DNA of 64,000 bases from Bog-159 sp035499555 (GTDB taxonomy: Bacteria > Acidobacteriota > Terriglobia > Bryobacterales > Bryobacteraceae), in the NCBI GenBank assembly GCA_035499555.1, contig DATJYO010000071.1, positions 1 to 64,000 of the forward strand, written 5' to 3'. Within the stretch, counting starts at the first letter, position 1. Every line of letters begins with the position of its first letter. This document shows positions 51,293-59,649 of the stretch, one piece after another. The translations under genes and the position numbers were made by a program. The notes under the pieces were generated by a model that saw nothing but the letters and a program-made list of their open reading frames with translations, was not told the origin of the DNA and made no database searches.

Positions 51293-53485
51293 ATGCGCAG
51301 ACCCGCGATCCTCATCGCCGTATTCTGCCAGTTGACGTGGGCCGCCACCGCTATTCGCTTGCTTGATAATCGCCGCGATTACCCGTTGCCGGCCGGCTTG
51401 TCGGGCCTGGCGGTCGCCGCCGCGGATCTCAACGGAGACGGCATCGGCGACGTCCTGACGTTAACTTCCCAGGGCGTCGCGGTCCTCCTCTCCGAAAGCG
51501 GCACGACGAACTATGCTGGACCCATAGTTTACCCCGCGGGAACCAACCCCGTAGCTATGGCGTCCGCCGATTTCAACGGCGATGGTATCCCGGACGTGGC
51601 TACCGCCAACTTCAAAGGAAATGACGTCACCGTCCTTTTGGCAGCCGCCGGCGGCAAACTCGGAGCGCCGGTCCACCTCGCTGCCGGTTCCGGGCCGGTG
51701 GCGATCGCCGCGGCGGATCTGGATCGCGACGGCAAGCCGGACCTGGTGGTCGCCGATGTGACCGGAAGCCAGATTGCGATCCTGTACGGGAATGGCGACG
51801 GGACCTTCCGCGCTCCCGCGCTGTTCTCAGCGGGGACCCAGCCCGGTTCTCTCGCCGTGGGCGATTTTAACAATGACGGCCGGCTGGATATTGCCGTCGT
51901 GTCCCAGACCGGCGCCATCACGGTTCTGCTGGGCGATGGCCATGGCGGATTCAGTCCCAGCCCGGCGTCGGCCTCCGGGGCCAGCCAGACCACATCGGTC
52001 ACGGCGGCGGATTTCAACGGAGACGGCATCCTCGATATCGCGGTGGCGGAGTACGCCGGCAGCGCCACCGGGTCGGTGTACGTATGCTCCGGCAAAGGCG
52101 ACGGCACGTTCCAGACGCCGGCGCGGATCTCTCTGCCGCAATATGCGCCGGCTGTCACCAGCGGTGACCTCAACGGCGATGGCCATCCGGATCTGATCGC
52201 CGTCTTGAGCAACCAGACGGCGCAGTACATCAATGCGCTGGCCGTGCTGCTGAATGACGGCCAGGGCAATTTCGGCGCGCCCGAGTTGGACGGGAGCCCG
52301 GAAACGCCCATCAGCATCGCCGCCGTGGACCTGAATCGCAATGGAAAGCTCGACGTCATCGTGGGCTGCCTGCCGGATGTATATTCGAAACGGTCGTATG
52401 TTTCGGTGGTGGCCGGCCGCGGTACCGGCTCCCTGGCGGAAGCACCGGAGTTGACCGCCGGCAGCTATCCGCTGGTGGACGTGGCGGATGTGAACGGCGA
52501 CGGCCACCTCGACCTGGTGGTCGCCGACGAAAGCAGCATCTGGGTAGCGCTCGGAAACGGCCGGGGTGGTTTTGCCAGGCAGCCGGGCGTTGCGTCCAAC
52601 GGCCAGCCGGAGAACATTGCGGTTCGCGACGTGAACGGCGACGGAAAGCCGGACGTCGTGACCGAGGTTTTCAACGGAAAAACCAACGTGCTTACCGTGC
52701 GTCTGGGCAAGGGCGGCGGCAGGTTAGGACCGCCGCAATCGATTGCGGCGATCGTCAACAGCGGATTCGCCGTGGGCGACCTGAACGGAGACGGCTATGC
52801 CGACGTGGTGATGTCCGCCGTCTTCTCGAACATGCTGCGGCCCTATTGGGGCACGTCGGCGGGGGCCTTCACCGTCGGTGCGATTCTGAACACGACGTAC
52901 ACGCCCTCCGGCGAGCCGCAGACCGTAGCCATCGGAGACTTCAATCACGATGGCCGGCCGGACATCGCCGTCTCGACTCTCGACCAGGGCTCGTTCCACT
53001 CCTACGTCGAAGTCTTCCTGGGAAACGGCAATGGCACGTTTGGCAACGCAATACTGACGGCCGTGCCGGTGAACGGCGCGCTCGCCGTGGGCGATATGGA
53101 CCGCGACGGACTGCCGGACCTGGTATTGACCGGCCTGAACAACAATACCCTGCAGGATTCCACGGGCGTGCTGCTGTCCAACGGAGACGGCACCTTCCGG
53201 GCGGCGGCGTTCGTGAGTTCGCCTTACTGGACCGGCGCCCTGTCTGTCGCGGACTTCAACGGCGACGGCAATCCGGACGTGGTAGTCCTCCCCATCGGGC
53301 AACAACTCGTCACCTACACCGGCGATGGACACGGCAACCTGGCGGCGGGCGCCATTTACGGCGCCGGCGTGGGCGCCTGGACAAACCTGGTGGCAGGCGA
53401 CTTCCTCAATGACGGAAGGCCGGGATTGGCCTTCGGGAACTCCGTGGCCGCTACGGTGGGCGTGGTTCAGAACATCAGCAAGTAG
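51293..53485 (+). CDS. FG-GAP/VCBS-repeat secreted protein
   Basis: A 730-residue protein with a leader (RPAILIAVFCQLTWAATA) and about a dozen repeats carrying calcium-loop phrases such as ADLNGDGIGDVLTLTSQGVA, ADFNGDGIPDVATANFKGND, GDFNNDGRLDIAVVSQTGAI and VNGDGKPDVVTEVFNG. Each D-x-N-x-D-G-x-x-D loop binds Ca2+ and the repeats form integrin-like propellers. It is a predicted surface or extracellular protein of unknown ligand. It starts 26 bases after the flavoprotein stop, but a shared role is not evident. Confidence 0.88.
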   Translation: MRRPAILIAVFCQLTWAATAIRLLDNRRDYPLPAGLSGLAVAAADLNGDGIGDVLTLTSQGVAVLLSESGTTNYAGPIVYPAGTNPVAMASADFNGDGIPDVATANFKGNDVTVLLAAAGGKLGAPVHLAAGSGPVAIAAADLDRDGKPDLVVADVTGSQIAILYGNGDGTFRAPALFSAGTQPGSLAVGDFNNDGRLDIAVVSQTGAITVLLGDGHGGFSPSPASASGASQTTSVTAADFNGDGILDIAVAEYAGSATGSVYVCSGKGDGTFQTPARISLPQYAPAVTSGDLNGDGHPDLIAVLSNQTAQYINALAVLLNDGQGNFGAPELDGSPETPISIAAVDLNRNGKLDVIVGCLPDVYSKRSYVSVVAGRGTGSLAEAPELTAGSYPLVDVADVNGDGHLDLVVADESSIWVALGNGRGGFARQPGVASNGQPENIAVRDVNGDGKPDVVTEVFNGKTNVLTVRLGKGGGRLGPPQSIAAIVNSGFAVGDLNGDGYADVVMSAVFSNMLRPYWGTSAGAFTVGAILNTTYTPSGEPQTVAIGDFNHDGRPDIAVSTLDQGSFHSYVEVFLGNGNGTFGNAILTAVPVNGALAVGDMDRDGLPDLVLTGLNNNTLQDSTGVLLSNGDGTFRAAAFVSSPYWTGALSVADFNGDGNPDVVVLPIGQQLVTYTGDGHGNLAAGAIYGAGVGAWTNLVAGDFLNDGRPGLAFGNSVAATVGVVQNISK

Positions 53486-53656
53486 TCCAGGCGGTCCCGC
53501 AACGGCGCCGCCCGGTGCCGTCACCATCCGGCTCCGGCAGATCGGGCCCGAAAATACGAGAGATAATCGGCTTTGAAGGAACACGCGCAGAACGGGGCGG
53601 CCAGACGCGCCCCTTTTGCGCTTTGAAGCACAGATGGGCACGATGGAGGTTCAGAG

Positions 53657-55339
53657 GTGAAATCCAATAGACGGCAGTTTATGCAGACGCTCGGCGCCGG
53701 TTCCACCGGCGTCGCGATGGGCGCGGCCGCGCTGGCGGCGCCGGAAGGAGCGCTGGCGAAAAGCCAGGATGGTCCCATCCTGCTGGTCGGCGACGACATC
53801 GCGCTGACGAATACGGAATACGGCAAGGTCAAGGGATACGTCCTGCGGGGCATCCATTACTTCCTCGGCATACCGTACGGCGCCGATACCTCCGGGGCAA
53901 ACCGCTTCATGCCGCCGCAGAAGCCCAAGCCCTGGACCGAAACGTATCCCGCGCTCTGGTGGGGCGATTCGGCGCCGCAAAACATGGAGCACCGCTTTGC
54001 CAACAAATACTACTCTTTCCGCGACCATTGGAACTACGGCGACGTGAGCGAGGATTGCCTGCGCATCAATGTCTTCACGCCTGCGGTCAACGACAGCAAG
54101 AAGAGGCCGGTGCTGTTCTGGATTCACGGGGGCGGGTTCACCGCCGGCAACGCGATTGAACAGGATGGCTACAACGGCGAGAACTTCGCCCGCTTCGGCG
54201 ACGTGGTCTTCTGCTCCATCAACCACCGTTTGGGTCCATTTGGGTATTTAAACCTGGCCGGAGTGGGCGGAGAGAAATTCGCCGCGTCCGGCAACGTGGG
54301 CATGATGGACATTGTCGCCGCGCTCCAGTGGGTACGCGACAACATTGCCAACTTCGGCGGCGACCCGGGGAATGTCACCATCATGGGCCAATCGGGCGGC
54401 GGCGCCAAGGTCTGCATCCTCACCGCCATGCCCTCCGCCAAGGGACTCTTTCACAAGGCCGTGGTGCTGAGCGGGGCGTCGCGTAAAGCCGCCGACAAGG
54501 CGTTTTCCGAAAAGTTGGGCGCGGCCGTCCTGAAAGAAGCCGGTCTGAGTTCCGCCGAAATGGACAAACTGCAAGCCATGCCCTGGAAGGATTTCTATGC
54601 CCTTGCCACCAAGGCGCAGCAGGCGGCGGCGCGGGAAGCCGGTCCGGGCGGCGGCCTGATGCACGGATTCAGCCCGGTGGTGGATGGCGAGATCCTGCCG
54701 CAGAATCCTTATGACCCCGTGGCGGCGCCTACGGCGGCGGACGTGCCCATGATCATCAGCTCGGTCGAGAACGAGCAGTCGTACAGTTGGACCGATCCCG
54801 CGCTGGAGTCCATCACCATGGAGCAGGTGGTGGAGAAGCTCAAATTACGCGCCGGTTTCGGCGCCGGCTTTGGCGACCGGGCGAAGGAGGTCGTCGCGTC
54901 GTACGCCAAAGCGTTTCCCGGCCGGAAGCCCGTCGAGATCTGGTCGCTGGCGAGTAGTAACCGGCAGAGCGTGGTGGCGCTGGCGGATGCCAAGTCGCAG
55001 CAGCCCGCCCCGGTCTATGTCGATTGGTTCACCTGGCAGCCGCCATTGTTCGATAGCCGCATTCGCGCGTTCCACTGTGTGGACATCAGTTTCTGGTTCT
55101 ACAACACGGACCTGATGTTGACCCACACGGGAGGCGGCCCCAGGCCGCGGGCGCTCTCGGCCAAGATGGCCGGCGCCCTGCTGCAGTTCATGAAGACCGG
55201 CAACCCCAACGGCGCCCGGCTCCCTAACTGGCCCAAATATTCGGCGGCCAAAGGCGAAACCATGATCTTCGATGACACGTGTGTGGCGAAGAATGATCCG
55301 GACCGCGAGGCCCGGAAGGCGCTCCCGGCTCTGACATAG
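53657..55339 (+). CDS. Tat-exported type-B carboxylesterase
   Basis: A 560-residue protein. The N-terminus SNRRQFMQTLGAGSTGVAMG is a twin-arginine-type leader. The carboxylesterase/lipase fold shows YGKVKGYVLRGIHYFLGIPY, SEDCLRINVF, PVLFWIHGGGFTAGNA (oxyanion hole) and NVTIMGQSGGGAKVCIL with nucleophile Ser246; GQSGG replaces the usual GESAG. DVSFWFYNT near the end replaces the usual FVF segment, and a clear catalytic His context is only approximate. It probably hydrolyses esters or carbamates in the periplasm. Ribosome site GGAGGTTCAGAGGTG. Confidence 0.87.
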   Translation: MKSNRRQFMQTLGAGSTGVAMGAAALAAPEGALAKSQDGPILLVGDDIALTNTEYGKVKGYVLRGIHYFLGIPYGADTSGANRFMPPQKPKPWTETYPALWWGDSAPQNMEHRFANKYYSFRDHWNYGDVSEDCLRINVFTPAVNDSKKRPVLFWIHGGGFTAGNAIEQDGYNGENFARFGDVVFCSINHRLGPFGYLNLAGVGGEKFAASGNVGMMDIVAALQWVRDNIANFGGDPGNVTIMGQSGGGAKVCILTAMPSAKGLFHKAVVLSGASRKAADKAFSEKLGAAVLKEAGLSSAEMDKLQAMPWKDFYALATKAQQAAAREAGPGGGLMHGFSPVVDGEILPQNPYDPVAAPTAADVPMIISSVENEQSYSWTDPALESITMEQVVEKLKLRAGFGAGFGDRAKEVVASYAKAFPGRKPVEIWSLASSNRQSVVALADAKSQQPAPVYVDWFTWQPPLFDSRIRAFHCVDISFWFYNTDLMLTHTGGGPRPRALSAKMAGALLQFMKTGNPNGARLPNWPKYSAAKGETMIFDDTCVAKNDPDREARKALPALT

Positions 55340-55362
55340 ATCCCGGCGCCGGCGCGGCGCGC

Positions 55363-57831
55363 CTATTTCGCGGTGATGCTGGTGGCCAGGATATCGTCGT
55401 TGGCGGCGATTGTCACGCGCCGCGGCCGGTGGCCCAGGTTGACTTTGATCTCCTGTGTCGTGGTCTCGCCCGCCATCGGGATGCTGCCCAGCTTGGCGGG
55501 ATGGCCGTCGTAATCCACATAGAGCGGCACGCGCATCTTGAATGACCGGCTGACGTCCTGTTGCGAGACCCGCAGCGTCAGCAGGGTCTTGCCGCCGCCG
55601 CTGTCGCCGAGCGAGTATTCGAGGCGATAAGCGGGAACCTCGGTGCCGTAAACCCATTCGCCGAAGAACCAGTCCATGCGGCCGTTGCCGTCCAGGTTCA
55701 TATCGGGACTCATGTGCTTCTCGACGATGCGCTGGAAGTCTTCGGTGGAGGCGTTTCTGCCGCGATAGGTGGTGGCGAAATCATGCATCATATCGATGAA
55801 CGGTTTGTCGCCGGTCTGGCGGTCTTGCATCAGGCTGCGGAGCATGTTGAGGATGAATGCGCCCTTGGCATAGGTCAGACTTTGATAAGCGCTGGAGGCC
55901 CGGAACGAAGCTAGCCGCAGCCCCATCCATAACGGTCCGGCATCATTGGCGCGGTTGCCAAACTGGTTCTTGTCCAGAATCTCGTGGCGCTCGCTCTCCC
56001 AGAACTGCTGGGCGCTGTGGCCCTTGGGATCGGTAGCCTCGAGGAATAGCGAAGCGGAGAAGTCGGCGAATCCCTCGGAGAGCCACTGATCGTGATAAGA
56101 GGCCCAGCCTACCGTGTGGCCCCACCATTGATGCGCCACCTCATGTGCGGTCACCACATTGATGAATTCCTTCGAGAAGCGGAACGTGTTCCGCCCCAGC
56201 AGCTCCCAACGCTGGGTGGGATCGAGGAAGGCGCTGACCGGCAGATAGACCAGGGTGGGCCAGGATTGGCCGAAGTCGAAGGCGGGTTGCTGGGTCACGG
56301 CCAGTCGCCCAAAAGCCACGGGGCCGAACCACTGGGTGTAGAGCCGCACGGAGTTCATGGCATCGATCAAGACCTGGTTGGCCATGGCGGAGGGCGACAG
56401 CACCATGCCGGAGGAGCTATCCGGCGCACCCTCATGCGGGCCAACCTCAATCGTCTGCGTTGCCCCGCGGAGCCAGTCCGGCGGCTGCGACGTGGCATAG
56501 GCCTCGATGGTGTACCTGGTCACGTCGTCAGACCGCTCTTTCTTCTTGAAATCGCCGAAATTGAACCCTGCCACCGGCAGCGGCTCGTCGGATTTCCATT
56601 CGGCGGCCACCTCGTCGCCCTCGCGCTCCTCGCGGACCATCTTGCCGACGCCCACCAGCGTCAGCTTCTTGGGCGAGTGGAACGTGATATCGTAAGTGGC
56701 CCAATCGTGAAAAGGGTTGGCGGCGGGATACCAGATCTCTCGCGCGTCCACCGAGAAGTTGCCGCTGCCTTCCTTGAAAATAACCTTGTTGCCTTCGTAT
56801 TCGAAGGTGGCCGCGTAAACGTGATCCTTGACCGAGGGCTGCGGTAGAATCAGCCACAAGGCGGCATCTTGCCGGGCGCCCTCCTGGATGAAACCGGCGG
56901 GAGCGCCGGCGATGGTCACTGCCGAAACGCGCAGGTTCGGCAGCAGGCGGAAGGGCAGGGCGCGCGCGCCGTCGGAGAGGGCCTTGAAGCGCACCGTGAC
57001 CTTGGCGGCGAGCCGGTCGTTACGAGCGACGTGAACATCCATGTCGTAATGCTCCGGCGCGATCGCCCGCTTTTCTTCGGAGGAAGAGGCGGAATGCCCC
57101 TCCGTCTCGGCCACAGTATGCGCCAGGTACCAGATACCGTCTTGCTGCCCGCCGGGATCGACGTTGATGAGCGCTACCTCTTCGGGACCCATTGACGGAA
57201 TGGCGCCCGCGGGCTCGACCAGGAATCGCATCTGGGAATGCTTACGGCCATGCATCAGGAGAATGAAGGTGCCGGACGGCTGGGGATGATATAGGTCGGC
57301 AAGAAGCTGGGCATCCAGGTTGGGGATACTGTCGCCGTATAACTCGGCTTCCATGAAACTGCGCGGGTTCTCGATCCGCGACCGTAACTGCGCGCGGAAC
57401 GTCTGTAACTGAGTATCGTTTTTAGCGGAGACGGGTCCAGCCTTGGCCTGCTTCTTTACCTCATCGGCTGTGCCATCGGAGAAATACAACATGGCCGCAT
57501 CGAAATCTTCGTCAACTTCCGGGGAGCCGGTGACGAAGCGCAGCCGGCTGTCTTCTATACTGGTGGCGGCCTTCAAGTGGAAATGGCCTTGCCCCGTGAA
57601 TATGCCGATCGCGGAATGGCCCAGTACGGGAGCCGCAAAGCTCACTTCACCCGACTTAAAAGCGATGGTCCCCGCATCACGCGTCAGGAGGATGTTTTCG
57701 GCGGTGTAAGATTCCGCCAGCTTACCGTCGCGAAGGGCACGGTAGTTCGCATCGGAGTTGGCGGAAGGCTGACCGCCTGCCTGCGCCGTTAAACAAGCCG
57801 GGGCAAGCAAGAGTACATAATAGAGACGCAT
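55363..57831 (-). CDS. M1-family (aminopeptidase N-like) metallopeptidase
   Basis: An 822-residue exported protein with a leader (LYYVLLLAPACLTAQA). The N-terminal part (about 20-290) is unusual, then an M1 beta domain (ALAPFRLLPNLRVSAVTI-like). The zinc site is HEVAHQWWGHT with His563, Glu564, His567 and the third ligand Glu586 in WLSEGFADFSASLF. The usual GxMEN exopeptidase motif was not found, so it may be an endopeptidase or a modified aminopeptidase. The C-terminal beta domain ends RVTIAANDDILATSITAK. It is convergent with the carboxylesterase gene. Confidence 0.87.
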   Translation of the reverse strand: MRLYYVLLLAPACLTAQAGGQPSANSDANYRALRDGKLAESYTAENILLTRDAGTIAFKSGEVSFAAPVLGHSAIGIFTGQGHFHLKAATSIEDSRLRFVTGSPEVDEDFDAAMLYFSDGTADEVKKQAKAGPVSAKNDTQLQTFRAQLRSRIENPRSFMEAELYGDSIPNLDAQLLADLYHPQPSGTFILLMHGRKHSQMRFLVEPAGAIPSMGPEEVALINVDPGGQQDGIWYLAHTVAETEGHSASSSEEKRAIAPEHYDMDVHVARNDRLAAKVTVRFKALSDGARALPFRLLPNLRVSAVTIAGAPAGFIQEGARQDAALWLILPQPSVKDHVYAATFEYEGNKVIFKEGSGNFSVDAREIWYPAANPFHDWATYDITFHSPKKLTLVGVGKMVREEREGDEVAAEWKSDEPLPVAGFNFGDFKKKERSDDVTRYTIEAYATSQPPDWLRGATQTIEVGPHEGAPDSSSGMVLSPSAMANQVLIDAMNSVRLYTQWFGPVAFGRLAVTQQPAFDFGQSWPTLVYLPVSAFLDPTQRWELLGRNTFRFSKEFINVVTAHEVAHQWWGHTVGWASYHDQWLSEGFADFSASLFLEATDPKGHSAQQFWESERHEILDKNQFGNRANDAGPLWMGLRLASFRASSAYQSLTYAKGAFILNMLRSLMQDRQTGDKPFIDMMHDFATTYRGRNASTEDFQRIVEKHMSPDMNLDGNGRMDWFFGEWVYGTEVPAYRLEYSLGDSGGGKTLLTLRVSQQDVSRSFKMRVPLYVDYDGHPAKLGSIPMAGETTTQEIKVNLGHRPRRVTIAANDDILATSITAK

Positions 57832-58033
57832 GTAGTTGAAGTAACAACCCCCACCGTAACATGGCAGAAGTTATTCGGTTGCAGATATCTTGAAAATATC
57901 TTTATCGTCAAATCACGCTGCAAAGAGCGGAATCAGGCGCGCTGCTTTTGATGGCATCCGGACCATTGCACCGTGGCGCCCGTCGTGCTACCGTCAGAAT
58001 CGGATGAGAATGTCTTGAAAGCGAGGGCGGCAT

Positions 58034-58849
58034 ATGTTCCGTAGACACTCTTTTTGCTTTCTCGTACTGATTCTTTTCGGCTTGGGCGGCTGTTCGAGCG
58101 GCCCATCGCCCACAGAATCCAAGAGCGCTGCCAAAGCGCACGACAAAATCCAGGGAAAGGTCCAGGAAATGGCGTCGGAAACGACCGCGACAGATGTCGC
58201 TCTGAACGCGGGGGGACCTTCCGTTTACCTGCTGGCTGGCTTGCACCGCTACCGGTTGTTCTTCCGGAAGGCCGTGGAGATAGATCCCACCAAGGAATAT
58301 GAGGTCGAGGGCGTCTATGCGCAGAAGGAGATTGACGCCATCGGCGATCCCGATCAGGGCAAGAACGGCTATCCGCTGCCGGGAAGCTGCGAGCGGGTCG
58401 TCAAGATGGCCTGGCCCGGGCTGGCCATGGATGTGACGGATCTGCACTCCCAGGTCCTCTGTGCCCGGATCAAACGCTATCCGGCCCGGCCGGTGTTCCT
58501 GGTGACGCGGCTGACGCCCGCCACGGCGAAGGAGAAAGGCGAACCTGGAATAGGCGCCGGAGTCGAGGGCGAAGACATCCCGGAAGTCACCGTACCGGCG
58601 GATAAGCAGCGCGCTCTTTTGATCGCGGGTTCGGCCGTTCAGACCGCGCCGCTATGGGCGCCCGAGGCCGCCACGGTGCGCTGCAAGCTTCTGATCGACA
58701 AGGACGGCAAAATTGCGGAGCTCGAAACCGGCGTGCAGCTTTGTGAGAGCGTGCCGTGGACTGACTTTCGCTATAAGCCCACCCTCAAGGGCGGCCACCC
58801 CGTAAGAGTGGAGACGGAAGTCGAAGTCCGGTTCGAAGCCCGGAAGTGA
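58034..58849 (+). CDS. Hypothetical lipoprotein
   Basis: A 271-residue protein. The leader FCFLVLILFGLGGCSSGPSP has a lipobox (LGGC). The N-terminal half contains a helical part and DPDQGKNGYPLPGSCERVVK. The C-terminal part (VRCKLLIDKDGKIAELETGV, then FRYKPTLKGGHPVRVETEVE) looks like a TonB-C-type alpha/beta domain. The function is unknown. It precedes a carboxypeptidase-regulatory-domain protein by 38 bases and may be co-transcribed. Confidence 0.7.
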   Translation: MFRRHSFCFLVLILFGLGGCSSGPSPTESKSAAKAHDKIQGKVQEMASETTATDVALNAGGPSVYLLAGLHRYRLFFRKAVEIDPTKEYEVEGVYAQKEIDAIGDPDQGKNGYPLPGSCERVVKMAWPGLAMDVTDLHSQVLCARIKRYPARPVFLVTRLTPATAKEKGEPGIGAGVEGEDIPEVTVPADKQRALLIAGSAVQTAPLWAPEAATVRCKLLIDKDGKIAELETGVQLCESVPWTDFRYKPTLKGGHPVRVETEVEVRFEARK

Positions 58850-58887
58850 AGGTCGTGCGGGTCGCGCGGCGCTAGAATCAGAACGTA

Positions 58888-59595
58888 ATGAAATCCGTGC
58901 CATGCCTCCTGCTGGCAGCGGCGAGCTGGTCAGGAGCGGTGTGCGCTCAGGAGTCGTCCACCGTGAGCGGCAGGGTCACCGACGTAACGGAAGCCGTGAT
59001 ACCGGGCGCCGTGGTAGTCGTCAAACAGTTCGGACATCAAATAGCCCGCGGTTGGACCAATGGTACCGGCGACTTCAAGATCAAGGTTGAAGCGGGAGTC
59101 TACGAAGTTACCGTGTCCGCGCCGGGTTTTCAGGCGCGGACCATCCCGCAGGTCACCGTTGCGCGCGGCGAAGAGAAGGTGCTTCCGCCCATTGTGCTGC
59201 ACGTTGGGCCGGTACCTCCCTGCGGACCTTGCCTTGGAGCTCCCACCTTCCGGTACGGGCCGTCGGAATCGGGTGAGGGCGAGATCGCCGGCGCGGTTCT
59301 CGATGAAAACGGCAGGTACGTAAGCGGAGTGAAGATCCGGATTGAGACCTATGGCCGCCCGAGCAGAACGATCAAGCCGGACCAGAAAGGGCAGTTCAGA
59401 GTAACCGGCCTAACGCCGGGGACTTATTCGTTACGGGCGTCGGCGCGGCAGCACGCCGACTTCATCTTGAAGGAGATCGGGGTGGAATCCGGCCGGAGAA
59501 CTCGAATCGAACAGACGCTCCGGCTTGATCACTGTCCACGCGGCGCGGCATGCAAGCCGGGTGACAAGGTGGAACTCCCGTGCATCTGCCTTTGA
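58888..59595 (+). CDS. Secreted protein with two carboxypeptidase-regulatory-like domains
   Basis: A 235-residue protein with a leader to about VCAQE. The first domain (about 22-108) reads TVSGRVTDVTEAVIPGAVVV and VEAGVYEVTVSAPGFQARTI; the second (about 130-215) reads EIAGAVLDENGRYVSGVKIR and TGLTPGTYSLRASARQHADF. The linker carries a PCGPC motif and the C-terminus has four more Cys, so disulfides are likely. Similar beta-sandwich domains occur at the N-termini of TonB receptors such as the one at 4524; here they stand alone. Confidence 0.8.
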   Translation: MKSVPCLLLAAASWSGAVCAQESSTVSGRVTDVTEAVIPGAVVVVKQFGHQIARGWTNGTGDFKIKVEAGVYEVTVSAPGFQARTIPQVTVARGEEKVLPPIVLHVGPVPPCGPCLGAPTFRYGPSESGEGEIAGAVLDENGRYVSGVKIRIETYGRPSRTIKPDQKGQFRVTGLTPGTYSLRASARQHADFILKEIGVESGRRTRIEQTLRLDHCPRGAACKPGDKVELPCICL

Positions 59596-59649
59596 CCAGC
59601 CATCTGCCTCGGCCCTTGTGATACGGCCGTCGGCACGCGGTCGTTTCCC

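Noticed and set aside
51400..53470. DNA repeat array
   Set aside because: The periodicity comes from FG-GAP protein repeats (D-x-N-x-D-G), not from a DNA-level repeat or CRISPR.
58888..59595. Thioredoxin-like enzyme because of the CGPC motif
   Set aside because: The motif is in a linker between two beta-sandwich domains; no thioredoxin fold surrounds it.
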